In this document: positions 45,463 to 54,990 of the stretch, piece by piece
Position numbering within the stretch: the stretch's first letter is position 1
Layout: each line of letters begins with the position of its first letter
NCBI RefSeq assembly: GCF_900109925.1
Contig: NZ_FOBW01000010.1
Coordinates: 131,710-195,709 of the forward strand
DNA from: Mesobacillus persicus
GTDB lineage: Bacteria; Bacillota; Bacilli; Bacillales; Cytobacillaceae
Reading direction: 5' to 3'
DNA: 64,000 nucleotides
Program-made: the position numbers and the translations under genes
The notes under the pieces: model-generated
The model's input: only the letters and a program-made list of their open reading frames with translations
Database searches by the model: none
Told to the model about the DNA's origin: nothing

Positions 45463-46707
45463 TTACGTTAACTGCAATTTTTCGAACAATGTATCGCTAT
45501 TTTCCGATGGCTTTGCTTTTTTAACATGAATTAACATGAGACATAATAACGCGACGATTAATGTTAAACCCGCTGTTATGAGAAACATTCCGGTCCGATT
45601 CCACGCCATTAACGCACCGTATATCGGTGGACCAATTGCCACACCTAAAAATCTTACAGACCCATACAACGAGGTAACAAACCCTCTTCGGTCCGTAGGA
45701 ACCGAACCTGTAATAAAACTATTGATACATGGTAATGCCAACCCAGTTCCAATACTACTGACAACGAGGACAGAAAAAAATGGAACCAGACTTTTAAACA
45801 AAACCAGTGCCGAGAAAGAAGCAGTCATTAATAATAGTCCTAAAACAATGAGTGATTTCATAAGCCCCATGTTTTTCCCAATTTTACTACCGGTGATATA
45901 AGAGGTGGTTGTCATGAACAATAAAGGAATCGCTAAAATCGCGCCTTTTAGAACTCCATCAATCTTATAGTTCGTTTCTAAAATATCGGAAATATAAAAT
46001 AAAATCCCAAATAGAGTAAATAAACAAGTTGCACCGGTTAAATAGGCAGCAAATAACCATCGACCTTCTGTTTTAAAAACAGAAATCAACCCTTTTACAT
46101 ATTTACCAACTGGCGGTGGTTCTTTTTCTTTCTTCTTTTCTTTGATAAAAAAGATAGCAAGCAATACAGAGAGGGCACAAAAAATGGGAAAGGCAAAAAA
46201 TGCTGCATACCAAAAGAGCAGAGCTAGAAGAGAGCCAATAATTGGACTAATGACTTTTCCAAATCCATTTGAGGCTTCAACAATCCCTAGCACCTGACTT
46301 TGCTCTCCACCTTTGAATAAATCTCCCGCCAATGCCATCGCAATCGGTGCTGTTCCAGCAGCTCCAATTCCTTGGGTAATCCTCCCTGCTAAAATCCATG
46401 GATAGGCATTGGAGAACCAGGCCGCTGCCGCACCAGCTAATACCCCACCGATTCCGTATAGAATGAGAGCTGGAATGATGACAGCTTTACGGGAAAATCG
46501 ATCCGACAAATATCCAAGGATTGGTATGGAAATAGCTGCAGCAACCGAAAAAGCTGTAATGACTAAACTAACTTGGAACTGAGATATCCCTAGCTCCGAT
46601 TTCATTTGGGGAAGAACCGGTATAAGCATTGAGTTCCCTAGCACGAGAATTAAAGGAATTGAGCCGATTGCTGTTATCGTCAGACCCTTATGTTTTTGCT
46701 TTGACAA
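45463..46707 (-). CDS. MFS transporter, 12-helix drug/metabolite antiporter type
   Basis: 414 residues. Motif [14 protein letters not shown] after helix 2 and motif C-like [17 protein letters not shown] are typical of drug:H+ antiporters. TTG at 46707 chosen from AGGAGT upstream (the GTG at 46716 is too close to that site). Divergent from the sulfolactate operon; an efflux role for a product of that operon is possible but unproven. Confidence 0.82.
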   Translation of the reverse strand: MSKQKHKGLTITAIGSIPLILVLGNSMLIPVLPQMKSELGISQFQVSLVITAFSVAAAISIPILGYLSDRFSRKAVIIPALILYGIGGVLAGAAAAWFSNAYPWILAGRITQGIGAAGTAPIAMALAGDLFKGGEQSQVLGIVEASNGFGKVISPIIGSLLALLFWYAAFFAFPIFCALSVLLAIFFIKEKKKEKEPPPVGKYVKGLISVFKTEGRWLFAAYLTGATCLFTLFGILFYISDILETNYKIDGVLKGAILAIPLLFMTTTSYITGSKIGKNMGLMKSLIVLGLLLMTASFSALVLFKSLVPFFSVLVVSSIGTGLALPCINSFITGSVPTDRRGFVTSLYGSVRFLGVAIGPPIYGALMAWNRTGMFLITAGLTLIVALLCLMLIHVKKAKPSENSDTLFEKLQLT

Positions 46708-46785
46708 TGAAAGCACACTCCTAACTGAAAGAATAAGCTTTCCTATTTTTTGGAGGAACCGTTCGAATTATACAAGGGCAAACGC

Positions 46786-46812
46786 CTATATTTCTTGAAA
46801 ATAGCCTATAAT
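46786..46812 (+). promoter_or_regulatory. possible SigE-type promoter of the sulfolactate operon
   Basis: ATATT at 46788-46792 and CCTATAAT at 46805-46812 resemble the SigE boxes (ATATT and CATACAAT); the spacer of 12 is short by one or two. Confidence 0.3.
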
Positions 46813-46874
46813 TTACACAATCGCCCAATATTTGAATAATCTATCCTAGAAAAATGGAGGAGGGCACTTTCCCT

Positions 46875-47660
46875 ATGGAATTTTTGAAACTACCTAAGAG
46901 AACCACTGGAGATAGGAGTTATGGGTTGACTTCCATTGCTGATTTCGGAACACCAGTTGGCCGTTTAATCAGTATTTTGGACGATTATAGTCATATCATC
47001 GATATAGCAAAGATGGGTATTGGTTCTGCTTATATAACCCCTAATATTCAGCAAAAGATTGATTTATATAAGGAATATCAAATCAAACCTTATTGTGGTG
47101 GTACTTTATTTGAAAAATGTTACCAACAAAATAAAATAACCGAATACCTTGCCTACTTAAAGAAGCTAGGCATCGAATGGATTGAAGTATCAAATGGTAC
47201 TTTAGACATTCCCCTCGAAGAACGACTTACGATTATCGAGCGGGCAAAAGAAGACTTTCATGTGATTGCCGAGGTAGGATCCAAGGATTGTGATCTTGAC
47301 ATGTCCATATCTGAATGGCAAGAGGAAATCCAGATTTTTTTAGAGGCTGGGTGTGAATATGTCATTACAGAGGGAAGGGATTCTGGAACGTCTGGAATCT
47401 ACGAAAAGAGCGGGCAAATTAAATCCGAATTGATTGATGAGCTTATTAAAGGAATTGATCCTAAAAAAATTATCTTTGAAGCACCTACTGCAAAACACCA
47501 GATGTTTTTCATTAACCAGATTGGCCCTAATGTTAATTTAGGAAATGTAAAACTAGATGATGTATTGACTCTTGAGGCCCAGCGCAATGGACTTCGAAGT
47601 GAAACCTTTTATTTGGAGGAACAAAATGCAAATTACATTAATCAGGCACCTGCCCACTGA
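46875..47660 (+). CDS. comA: phosphosulfolactate synthase (ComA/YitC)
   Basis: Joins sulfite to phosphoenolpyruvate to make (2R)-phospho-3-sulfolactate. 261 residues of the ComA TIM barrel. TSIADFGTPVGRLISILDDYSHIID, KMGIGSAYI, CGGTLFEKCY, IEVSNGTLDIPLEER and ITEGRDSGTSGIY are the family's active-site segments. ATG at 46875 chosen (GGAGGAGGG upstream); 46854 has no site. First gene of comA-phosphatase-cysH-sat-cysC. B. subtilis YitC is the homologue, tied to spore 3-sulfolactate. Confidence 0.9.
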   Translation: MEFLKLPKRTTGDRSYGLTSIADFGTPVGRLISILDDYSHIIDIAKMGIGSAYITPNIQQKIDLYKEYQIKPYCGGTLFEKCYQQNKITEYLAYLKKLGIEWIEVSNGTLDIPLEERLTIIERAKEDFHVIAEVGSKDCDLDMSISEWQEEIQIFLEAGCEYVITEGRDSGTSGIYEKSGQIKSELIDELIKGIDPKKIIFEAPTAKHQMFFINQIGPNVNLGNVKLDDVLTLEAQRNGLRSETFYLEEQNANYINQAPAH

Positions 47661-48165
47661 ATGGAATAAAAAAACTTGGCTACAAGGGAGAAAAGATATC
47701 CATATTTCCCCGTTAACAAGTGCTCTTCGACAGGGGATATCAGAAAACCAACAACATCTCAGCCAAAACTCACCTTTTGATATCGTTTTGGCCAGTTCAT
47801 TAATTAGAACCCATCAAACAGCAATGCTCTATGGTCAACGAGCGGAGACTGAAAACTTATTGGATGAATTGGACTTCGGCAATTTTGAAGGCTGCCCAAA
47901 ACAAACGCTTTTCGATGCTCATGGGGATACCTGGATAAACAACCCAAAGTCATTGGTTTTAGGAGAAAGTGTTGCCAACCTCGAAGATCGCATTACTCAA
48001 TTTCTAGAAAAATACAAGGATTATAACCGAATCCTTGTATTTGGTCACGGTTCATGGATTAGAGCTATTTCATCCTATTGGAAATACGGGACGATCAACC
48101 ATATGAACCAATTCACCGTGGAAAACAATGAATGCCTTTCATTAGAGTTTATCACGGTTGTATAG
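47626..48165 (+). CDS. histidine phosphatase, probable phosphosulfolactate phosphatase
   Basis: 179-residue phosphoglycerate-mutase-like phosphatase. Catalytic RH in LIRHLPTEWN, second Arg in SSLIRTHQTA, and VFGHGSWIRA. ATG at 47626 has GGAGG six bases upstream and overlaps the comA stop by 35 bases. Its place in the operon suggests it removes the phosphate from phosphosulfolactate, a job done by the unrelated ComB in methanogens; this role is inferred. Confidence 0.82.
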   Translation: MQITLIRHLPTEWNKKTWLQGRKDIHISPLTSALRQGISENQQHLSQNSPFDIVLASSLIRTHQTAMLYGQRAETENLLDELDFGNFEGCPKQTLFDAHGDTWINNPKSLVLGESVANLEDRITQFLEKYKDYNRILVFGHGSWIRAISSYWKYGTINHMNQFTVENNECLSLEFITVV

Positions 48166-48180
48166 AGAGGAGAGCTGAAA

Positions 48181-48891
48181 TTGCCTGAACATTTCACTTA
48201 CGAAAATTGGAACGAGGAAAGCGTATCCTCCTTTTTAGATAAACATTCAGATTACCTCGAAATATTAAAATGGGCTTTTAAAGAATATAAAGAGGATATC
48301 GTATATGCCTGTAGCTTTGGTGCTGAAGGCATTGTCTTAATTGATTTAATTTATAAAGTAAACAAAGAGGCTACGATTATTTTCCTAGATACAGGAGTTC
48401 ACTTTCGAGAAACTTATGAGTTAATTGATAAAGTAAAAGCACGCTACCCATCCTTAAACATAAATATGGTGAAGCCAAGTATGACATTAGAGGAACAAGC
48501 AAAAGAACATGGAGATGAACTTTGGAAACATAATCCCAATTTGTGCTGTCATATTAGAAAAGTTGTCCCTCTCCAAACCGCTTTATCTGGTAAAAAAGCA
48601 TGGATTTCTGGTCTAAGGCGGGAGCAATCTCCTTTAAGGAGTAAAACTCAATTTATTAACAAAGATGATAAATTTAAAAATATAAAAATTTGCCCACTTA
48701 TCCATTGGACTTGGGAAGACATCATGACCTATATCGAATTAAACAACCTACCTTACAATCCTCTTCATGACCAAGGTTATCCTAGCATCGGTTGTGCTCC
48801 CTGTACTCAACCTGTTACGAATAGCGCAGATCCACGTTCAGGCAGATGGTCTGGACAATCAAAATCAGAATGTGGGCTTCATTTAAATTAA
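48181..48891 (+). CDS. cysH: APS/PAPS reductase CysH
   Basis: 236 residues; reduces (phospho)adenylyl sulfate to sulfite with thioredoxin. [16 protein letters not shown] (PP-loop-like) and [15 protein letters not shown] are the nucleotide motifs. CC in NLCCHIRK and CxxC in GCAPCTQP form the 4Fe-4S site of the APS-using type, and the catalytic Cys is in ECGLHLN. TTG start with GGAGAG upstream. CysC in the same operon also makes PAPS; Bacillus enzymes use both. Confidence 0.94.
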   Translation: MPEHFTYENWNEESVSSFLDKHSDYLEILKWAFKEYKEDIVYACSFGAEGIVLIDLIYKVNKEATIIFLDTGVHFRETYELIDKVKARYPSLNINMVKPSMTLEEQAKEHGDELWKHNPNLCCHIRKVVPLQTALSGKKAWISGLRREQSPLRSKTQFINKDDKFKNIKICPLIHWTWEDIMTYIELNNLPYNPLHDQGYPSIGCAPCTQPVTNSADPRSGRWSGQSKSECGLHLN

Positions 48892-48927
48892 TGCAAGAGC
48901 ATTTTAGAACAAGAGGAGGAAATTGTT

Positions 48928-50076
48928 TTGAGTAAAAGTGTGCCTCATGGCGGAAAACTGGTCAATCGATTTAACCCAGAACAGCCTATCGATTATTCAT
49001 TGAACTATATTGAGTTAGACAACTTAGAGTTAAGTGACTTAGAACTCATTGCCAACGGTGGTTATAGTCCACTTGAAGGGTTTATGGGAAAATCAGATTA
49101 TACCTCTGTTGTTCAGGATATGAGACTTTCTAACCAACTCCCATGGTCGATTCCGATTACTTTGGCTGTATCAAAAGAAAAAGCGTCGGAATTAACCTCA
49201 GGTGAAACCATCAACCTTATACAGAACGGAACGATTTATGGAACGATTGTAATTGAGGAAATTTATCTACCTGATAAGAAGATAGAGGCTGAAAAGGTTT
49301 ATCAGACAACAGAAAACAAACACCCTGGAGTAAAACGGTTATACAACCGTGCAGATGTATATATCGCTGGCCCGATTACAATGACTAAAAAACCAAAAAA
49401 ATCCAAGTTTGAAGACTATTATTTAGATCCTATTCAAACAAGAGAAGTTTTTAATGAATTAGGCTGGGAAACGGTTGTAGGTTTCCAGACTCGTAATCCT
49501 GTTCACCGAGCACATGAATACATTCAGAAGACAGCTTTAGAAACGGTTGATGGATTATTTTTAAACCCACTTGTCGGTGAAACGAAATCAGATGATATCC
49601 CAAGTGATATTCGCATGAAAAGCTATGAAGTTCTTTTAAAGAATTACTATCCAAAGGATCGAGTATTTCTTTCTGTATTTCCTGCAGCCATGCGCTATGC
49701 GGGGCCTAGAGAAGCAATTTTCCATGCCATAGTCCGTAAAAATTATGGGTGTACCCATTTTATTGTGGGTCGGGATCATGCCGGTGTCGGTGATTATTAT
49801 GGTACCTATGACGCCCAGAAGATTTTCACCAACTTCAATGAAGAAGAACTAGGAATTAAGCCCATGTTTTTCGAACACAGCTTCTATTGTAAAAAATGTG
49901 AAAACATGGCCTCAGAGAAAACCTGTCCACACGATAAAGATCATCATGTCATCTTATCAGGTACAAAAGTAAGAGGTATGTTAAAAAATGGTCAGCAGCC
50001 ACCGAAAGAATTCAGTCGACCTGAAGTTGTCGAAATTCTCATCAACGGAATGCAGGAAGTCTATATCAAAAACTAA
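48928..50076 (+). CDS. sat: sulfate adenylyltransferase
   Basis: ATP sulfurylase, 382 residues: sulfate plus ATP to APS and PPi. [15 protein letters not shown] contains the catalytic QxRNPxHxxH, and [17 protein letters not shown] the second motif. The Cys/His set [15 protein letters not shown] suits a zinc site. TTG start with GAGGAGG eight bases upstream. Homologous to B. subtilis YitA, whose gene lies next to yitB and yitC. Confidence 0.95.
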   Translation: MSKSVPHGGKLVNRFNPEQPIDYSLNYIELDNLELSDLELIANGGYSPLEGFMGKSDYTSVVQDMRLSNQLPWSIPITLAVSKEKASELTSGETINLIQNGTIYGTIVIEEIYLPDKKIEAEKVYQTTENKHPGVKRLYNRADVYIAGPITMTKKPKKSKFEDYYLDPIQTREVFNELGWETVVGFQTRNPVHRAHEYIQKTALETVDGLFLNPLVGETKSDDIPSDIRMKSYEVLLKNYYPKDRVFLSVFPAAMRYAGPREAIFHAIVRKNYGCTHFIVGRDHAGVGDYYGTYDAQKIFTNFNEEELGIKPMFFEHSFYCKKCENMASEKTCPHDKDHHVILSGTKVRGMLKNGQQPPKEFSRPEVVEILINGMQEVYIKN

Positions 50077-50088
50077 AGGGTGTCGATA

Positions 50089-50688
50089 ATGGGAAAAAGC
50101 ACAAACATTACATGGCATAAAGCAACCATTACAAAACAGGAACGCCACCGCCTAAATGGCCATAAGAGTTGTGTTCTCTGGTTTACAGGATTATCGGGCT
50201 CGGGTAAATCAACGCTTGCAAATGCAGTTGATCGTGAGTTACACGACCAACAATACAAGAGCTATGTTCTAGACGGTGATAATATTAGACATGGATTAAA
50301 TAAAGATTTAAGTTTTAATAAAGAAGACCGGCAAGAAAACATCCGCCGTATTGGCGAAGTAGCAAAACTTTTTGTAGATAGTGGGCAAATTATCTCGACT
50401 GCGTTTATCTCGCCATTTCGTGAGGACCGTGATATCGTGCGCGGGATGTTCGAACCAAACGAGTTTATCGAGGTTTTCGTTAACTGTCCGATGGATGTAT
50501 GTGAAGTCCGAGATCCAAAGGGATTATATAAAAAAGCAAGAAACGGAGAAATTCCAAATTTCACAGGAATATCCTCCCCTTACGAGGCACCCGCCAATCC
50601 GGAAATTATCATCCAAACGGACACATTTTCGATTGACCAATCTGTTGAAAAAATCATTTCCTATTTAAAAAGTAAGAAGATCCTTTAA
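50089..50688 (+). CDS. cysC: adenylyl-sulfate kinase CysC
   Basis: APS kinase, 199 residues. P-loop [11 protein letters not shown], then [15 protein letters not shown] and the [10 protein letters not shown] segment; [19 protein letters not shown] is near the C-terminus. ATG at 50089 chosen (AAGGGTG upstream). Last gene of the operon, followed by a two-way terminator. Equivalent to B. subtilis YisZ. Confidence 0.95.
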   Translation: MGKSTNITWHKATITKQERHRLNGHKSCVLWFTGLSGSGKSTLANAVDRELHDQQYKSYVLDGDNIRHGLNKDLSFNKEDRQENIRRIGEVAKLFVDSGQIISTAFISPFREDRDIVRGMFEPNEFIEVFVNCPMDVCEVRDPKGLYKKARNGEIPNFTGISSPYEAPANPEIIIQTDTFSIDQSVEKIISYLKSKKIL

Positions 50689-50701
50689 TTGGGATCTTCT
50701 T
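50674..50701. terminator. two-way terminator between cysC and the YitT gene
   Basis: AAGAAGATCC / GGATCTTCTT stem, serving both convergent genes; it overlaps the cysC stop. Confidence 0.85.
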
Positions 50702-51317
50702 ATCTTTTTCTCCAGTTTGCTGTTAAAAATCTAGGCCTAGGAATTTTTAATGTATGAATAAAATCAATAATGTTTGTCGAGAAAAATTGACATATGACAG
50801 CGTAAATCACAATTTTATAATTGATTACTGCAGAGGTTAATACAAAAATGAGCATATTAATCCAAAACATCACTCTACCCGGTGGCCAATTCTTATAATT
50901 AGAAATCATTAGGGCGGGGATTACCATTCCACCACTTGACGCCCCCGCCTTAATTAACATTCCGACTCCAATCCCAAACAGGATGCTCCCCATGGCCATA
51001 TCTGGGATGAGATGCATTTTTTCATTGGATGCATAATTTGTCACAATACTAACTGTCAATGAGGTCACACCTACGGCTATTATGGTCCGAAGCACCCACC
51101 TGAAACCAAAGTATTGTAAGGCAAACAGCAAAAATACAGCGTTTGCAAGCCATAAGGCAAATCCGAGTGGAAAACCAAGTAAGTGATTCATAAGGAGAGC
51201 TAGGCCTGCTCCTCCTCCAGAAGGAATGGAGTGCGGGAATAGAAACAGAGACATCGAAAGCCCTTGAAGAATCGCACCAGTTAGTAAGAAAACATATATA
51301 CTAAGCGTTCTATACAT
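50700..51317 (-). CDS. YitT family membrane protein
   Basis: 205 residues with about five helices; the SIPSGGGAGLALLMNHLLGFPLG segment is the YitT/DUF161 hallmark. It lacks the C-terminal DUF2179 domain of full-length YitT proteins and is shorter than those (about 280). Role unknown; convergent with cysC. Confidence 0.8.
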   Translation of the reverse strand: MYRTLSIYVFLLTGAILQGLSMSLFLFPHSIPSGGGAGLALLMNHLLGFPLGFALWLANAVFLLFALQYFGFRWVLRTIIAVGVTSLTVSIVTNYASNEKMHLIPDMAMGSILFGIGVGMLIKAGASSGGMVIPALMISNYKNWPPGRVMFWINMLIFVLTSAVINYKIVIYAVICQFFSTNIIDFIHTLKIPRPRFLTANWRKR

Positions 51318-51632
51318 CTTTGGTAAAATAATCCTTTTTCGAGATATAATTCACTTTATTCCCCCCTGACAAGTCCCCTTGTCCATTTTATGAAGGACAA
51401 GGAAGGAATATGAGAAGCCGATGATTAGTTTAGTCTTTTATGGTCGAGCAGGAGAATCATTTATAGGATTGGTCTGTAAAGACACAGCCTTTATTATAAT
51501 AGATTAAGGTGAAATTAATCATTATATAAAGATATGATTATATAATTAGGGAAAGGAATGATGTTTGCAGCGCCGCTGATAACTAGGTTCCGGTTAAACT
51601 CAGCACCAACTACCTTTTATTATGTAATAACT
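51318..51632. other. non-coding region
   Basis: 315 bases between co-directional minus-strand genes. Only a perfect hairpin CCTTGTCC / GGACAAGG at 51377-51402 stands out, without a T run; it may end the precorrin-2 dehydrogenase transcript. No S-box, T-box or tRNA is visible. Confidence 0.4.
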
Positions 51633-52265
51633 TTATTCTTTAACTTGAAGCAGTTTCATAAACAGCTTTTCCCTCTCTTCAAATTCGCCTAATTGAGTAA
51701 GCTTTAAAAAATCATCCGTTAGAAGTTGCTCAAAGATACGCTTTCTGTCTTCAGGGTTTTTCACCTGCTGTTTTACCACTTCCCTACAACTTTTTAGAAA
51801 ATCAAGATAGTTTCCGTACGATGCGTCATACTGATTTGCCAAGTCCCTTTTGATTTTTTTGGCCAATCCTGGGCTCGCCCCAGATGTCGAGATTGCTATT
51901 GTCAAGTGTCCTTGGCGAAAGGTTGATGGCACGATAAAATTACTTTTTTCAGGATGATCAACGATATTAATTAATTGGTACTCATTAACAGCCTGAAAGA
52001 CCTTTTCATTTACATCCCTTTGATTGGTCGCAGCAATCACTAAAAAGGCATCATTTACATCTCTTGGTTCAAAATCTTTACTTATCCAGGTTAACTGCAT
52101 GTCTTTCGCCCATTGTTTAATTGGTTCTGTAACATCAGGACTAACGACAACTACACTTCCTCCTGCTTGAAGTAAGGAATCAATTTTCCGCTCAGCTACC
52201 TTTCCTCCTCCAATCACAGTCACTTTCTTCCCTGTAAGCCGAATCATCGCTGGATACTCACTCAT
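51633..52265 (-). CDS. precorrin-2 dehydrogenase (sirohaem synthesis)
   Basis: NAD-dependent enzyme that oxidises precorrin-2 to sirohydrochlorin, 210 residues, like B. subtilis YlnF. VTVIGGGKVAERKIDSLL is the Rossmann motif, then FLVIAATNQRDVNE and STSGASPGLAKKIKRDL. ATG at 52265 chosen (GGGTGTGC upstream). Sirohaem is the cofactor of sulfite and nitrite reductases, which suits the nearby sulfate genes, but the other sirohaem genes are not here. Confidence 0.88.
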   Translation of the reverse strand: MSEYPAMIRLTGKKVTVIGGGKVAERKIDSLLQAGGSVVVVSPDVTEPIKQWAKDMQLTWISKDFEPRDVNDAFLVIAATNQRDVNEKVFQAVNEYQLINIVDHPEKSNFIVPSTFRQGHLTIAISTSGASPGLAKKIKRDLANQYDASYGNYLDFLKSCREVVKQQVKNPEDRKRIFEQLLTDDFLKLTQLGEFEEREKLFMKLLQVKE

Positions 52266-52369
52266 AATGCACACCCATTCCAAATGTTTTATATAACACA
52301 CTCATATTACGATCAACAAGATAGTCTTCACTCTCGTCCAAATATTCAACTCTCCTCCCCTACTATAGA

Positions 52370-52402
52370 CCAGGCATCATCCAGTAAATGGATGGTGCCT
52401 GG
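52370..52402 (-). terminator. hairpin after the ABC permease operon
   Basis: CCAGGCACCATCC / GGATGATGCCTGG on the minus strand, 15 bases past the permease stop; T run poor. Confidence 0.5.
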
Positions 52403-52416
52403 CACCTTACATTTAT

Positions 52417-53214
52417 CTACAAATGCAAGTCTTTCTTTTTGTAATAGTGATAGGTGGTGAATGTTAGCACGACCACAATGATCAATGATAATCCCAAAAA
52501 AACTGGATCTAGGCCACTGGTATTTAGAATTGACTCGGCTTCAAAGTATTTAAACGGGGTTATATACCTTAATGCCTCAAGCCTCTGGTCCAAGTTGATG
52601 ATGATAGCCAATAGGAAGGTGATTAATAGAATCCCCGTCGAAATAGCTCCTGCTTTTTTGGCATTTTTATAAACCGCTGCTATTGCCGTACCAATGACCA
52701 AGAAAATGATTTGCAAGCAAAACATCCCGACCATGAGGAGAACAATGTCTCCTACTACCTTCTCTCCTTCAGCAGATCTTCCCACTATTATAATAGATGA
52801 AACTAGCGTGACCAAATTAACCACAAACACATTTAAAAGTGCAGCTACTAATTTGAAACTAATTACTTTCACTCGAGAAATCGGTTTAACTAGCAAAAAC
52901 TCTACAGTTTTATCCAGCTCCTCCTTGGCAATAATATTTGCACCAAGCATGACTGCATGAATAGTAGCCATGACAATCAGATATAAATAGAGCAATCCAT
53001 AAAACCCCAATGCTTTGGAAAGGTCAAAACCGGCTGTCCCCATGATTGCTTGGAGCGAATCTGGCATTTCCGCCATCAACTCATTCATCGTCTCGCCCGA
53101 ACCACCCATGCCAGCATATTTTCCCATCCCAGCACCGACCATGAACAAAACCCCTATACTCCAAATGATAAGAGATTTTAAGTTGGCCTTCATTTCGCGT
53201 GTAATGATATTCAA
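52417..53214 (-). CDS. ABC-2 type permease
   Basis: 265 residues with six helices; ABC-2 family. TTG at 53214 fits the AAGGGGGTGATGG site better than the ATG at 53220. It has the typical helix-1 segment after an N-terminal basic stretch, and the KPISRVKVISFKLVAALLNVF loop. Second of two similar permeases in the operon; they probably form a heterodimer with the ATPase at 54030. Substrate unknown. Confidence 0.85.
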   Translation of the reverse strand: MNIITREMKANLKSLIIWSIGVLFMVGAGMGKYAGMGGSGETMNELMAEMPDSLQAIMGTAGFDLSKALGFYGLLYLYLIVMATIHAVMLGANIIAKEELDKTVEFLLVKPISRVKVISFKLVAALLNVFVVNLVTLVSSIIIVGRSAEGEKVVGDIVLLMVGMFCLQIIFLVIGTAIAAVYKNAKKAGAISTGILLITFLLAIIINLDQRLEALRYITPFKYFEAESILNTSGLDPVFLGLSLIIVVVLTFTTYHYYKKKDLHL

Positions 53215-53227
53215 AACCATCACCCCC

Positions 53228-54025
53228 TTAAACAGAATGGATATCTTTTTTACGGTAAATAGAATAACTAGCAAACACCGTAACAAGGATGATTGCCATG
53301 CTAATCCATATGAACTCAGTCTCATAGCTTAAGTTTTGAATGATATATTGATCATTAAAATAATTAAACGGGGTTAAAAAACGCAATCCTTTATCATCGG
53401 TACTCGAACTAATCATTCCAATCATAAAGAAGGCGAAGACCGTCCCTAAGGAAACGGAAATGACGGACTTATTTTTCGGGAATAGGACCGCTATTAATAT
53501 CCCTAACCCAAGAAAAATCATTTGTAAAAATAACAGAGTGATAGCAATCATAAACAATGCTTTCATACTATAATCTTGCGTTTTAACTATTGAGACCATT
53601 AGAAATAATGCTACCAGAAATCCTATGTTTGTTACTAACAAGGAAGTAATTGCGGCAAGGAGCTTGGAGGTCATCACTTGAACACGAGTAACTGGTTTTG
53701 TAAATAAGAAGTCAGCCGTTTTATCCCTTGTTTCCTTCGAAACAACCGAAAGACCGAGATTCATTGCTTGAATCGCTCCGCTAAGTTTAATATATAAGAA
53801 CGCATAGGAAAAGAAGCCTAGAATAGTAGCGAGCGTATCAATCGTCAGTCCGAGAGCTTTTTTCAATTCTTCCGGGAAGCCCTCAAGTACCTTCATAAAT
53901 TGTTCGGCATCCTGTGCAAAGGAAGGAAACAGCGTTAAAAATAGTACGACTATAGCCATCAGCGAAATCGTCCAAATCATTGTTGACTTCCGATAAGCTT
54001 TGAGCTCATGAACATACATATTCAT
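53228..54025 (-). CDS. ABC-2 type permease
   Basis: 265 residues with six helices. Same architecture as its neighbour (TKPVTRVQVMTSKLLAAI loop; ends YRKKDIH against YKKKDLHL), so the two arose by duplication. GGGAGGAG lies upstream of the ATG. Four bases after the ATPase gene. Confidence 0.87.
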   Translation of the reverse strand: MNMYVHELKAYRKSTMIWTISLMAIVVLFLTLFPSFAQDAEQFMKVLEGFPEELKKALGLTIDTLATILGFFSYAFLYIKLSGAIQAMNLGLSVVSKETRDKTADFLFTKPVTRVQVMTSKLLAAITSLLVTNIGFLVALFLMVSIVKTQDYSMKALFMIAITLLFLQMIFLGLGILIAVLFPKNKSVISVSLGTVFAFFMIGMISSSTDDKGLRFLTPFNYFNDQYIIQNLSYETEFIWISMAIILVTVFASYSIYRKKDIHSV

Positions 54026-54029
54026 CCCT

Positions 54030-54914
54030 TCACTCCTCCCTTTGATAAAAATGCATAAAGATTTCTTCCAAATCAGGCTCCTCTACCCATAGATTTGCGA
54101 TTTCAACGGTGGATACTTTTTGCATAACCGTATTAATATCCCCTCTAAAAATAAATGAAGTAGTTGTTCCTTTCACTTCCAATTGGTTTACCCCAGGCAT
54201 TTCAAAGTAATCCCCCGACAACGGGAGGACTGTTTCTATCTTGAATTTCTTGTAATTATTCTGTTTTAGCTCACTAATCTTTTCAACCTGAACGATGGCC
54301 CCATCCTTAATAATTGCAACACGATCACATAGTCGCTGAACTTCACTTAAAATATGAGATGAAAATAAGATCGTGGCCCCTTTTTGATTCTCCTTTTCTA
54401 GTAAATCGAAGAATCTCTGTTGCATGAGCGGATCTAAGCCACTCGTCGGTTCATCGAGAATAATCAATTTTGGCTCATGCAATAACCCTTGGACGATTCC
54501 AACCTTCTTCTTATTACCCAGTGATAGGTCATCGATTTTTTTGGTTAAATCCAGCTCCATCACTTCTGCCAATTCAGTTATTCTTTTCGTGCAGTCTTTT
54601 TTGTAAAAACTAGCCGAATACTTAAGCAGATCGATTACCTTCATATTGTCGTAATAGAAAACTTCTGATGGTAAGTAACCAATCTCTTTTTTTATTTCTG
54701 GAGCAAACTTAACTACATCTTTCCCGAAAATCGTTGCACTTCCACTTGTCGGATAGATTAGGGATAATAATAATCGGATGGTCGTTGATTTCCCTGCACC
54801 ATTTGGTCCGATAAAGCCAAAGATTTCCCCTTCTTCCACAGAAAAACTAACGTCAGTAATCCCTCTTGATTTTCCATACATTTTCGTAAGACGATTGATT
54901 TCAATTACATTCAT
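54030..54914 (-). CDS. ABC exporter ATPase
   Basis: 294-residue ATPase of the drug/lantibiotic exporter type. Walker A GPNGAGKSTT, signature LSLGNKKKVGI (variant of LSGGQ), Walker B LIILDEPTSGLD, switch His in FSSHILSE. The C-terminal 80 residues form the usual extra domain. First gene of the ATPase-permease-permease operon, downstream of the TetR gene. Confidence 0.92.
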   Translation of the reverse strand: MNVIEINRLTKMYGKSRGITDVSFSVEEGEIFGFIGPNGAGKSTTIRLLLSLIYPTSGSATIFGKDVVKFAPEIKKEIGYLPSEVFYYDNMKVIDLLKYSASFYKKDCTKRITELAEVMELDLTKKIDDLSLGNKKKVGIVQGLLHEPKLIILDEPTSGLDPLMQQRFFDLLEKENQKGATILFSSHILSEVQRLCDRVAIIKDGAIVQVEKISELKQNNYKKFKIETVLPLSGDYFEMPGVNQLEVKGTTTSFIFRGDINTVMQKVSTVEIANLWVEEPDLEEIFMHFYQREE

Positions 54915-54947
54915 GCTTATCCCTCCCGATAGGGCTCTTTTATTTAT

Positions 54948-54984
54948 GGCTCTTTTCTCAAACTTTGTTGCTTTTGATTTAATA
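54948..54984 (+). repeat. short dispersed repeat, copy B
   Basis: GGCTCTTTT, then AAACTTTGTTGCTTTTG, as at 43991-44034; lies between the TetR and ATPase genes. Confidence 0.5.
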
Positions 54985-54990
54985 AAAGCC

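Noticed and set aside
51318-51632. S-box or T-box leader near the sulfur genes
   Set aside because: No SAM-riboswitch core or T-box sequence was found here or above comA and the precorrin-2 dehydrogenase gene.
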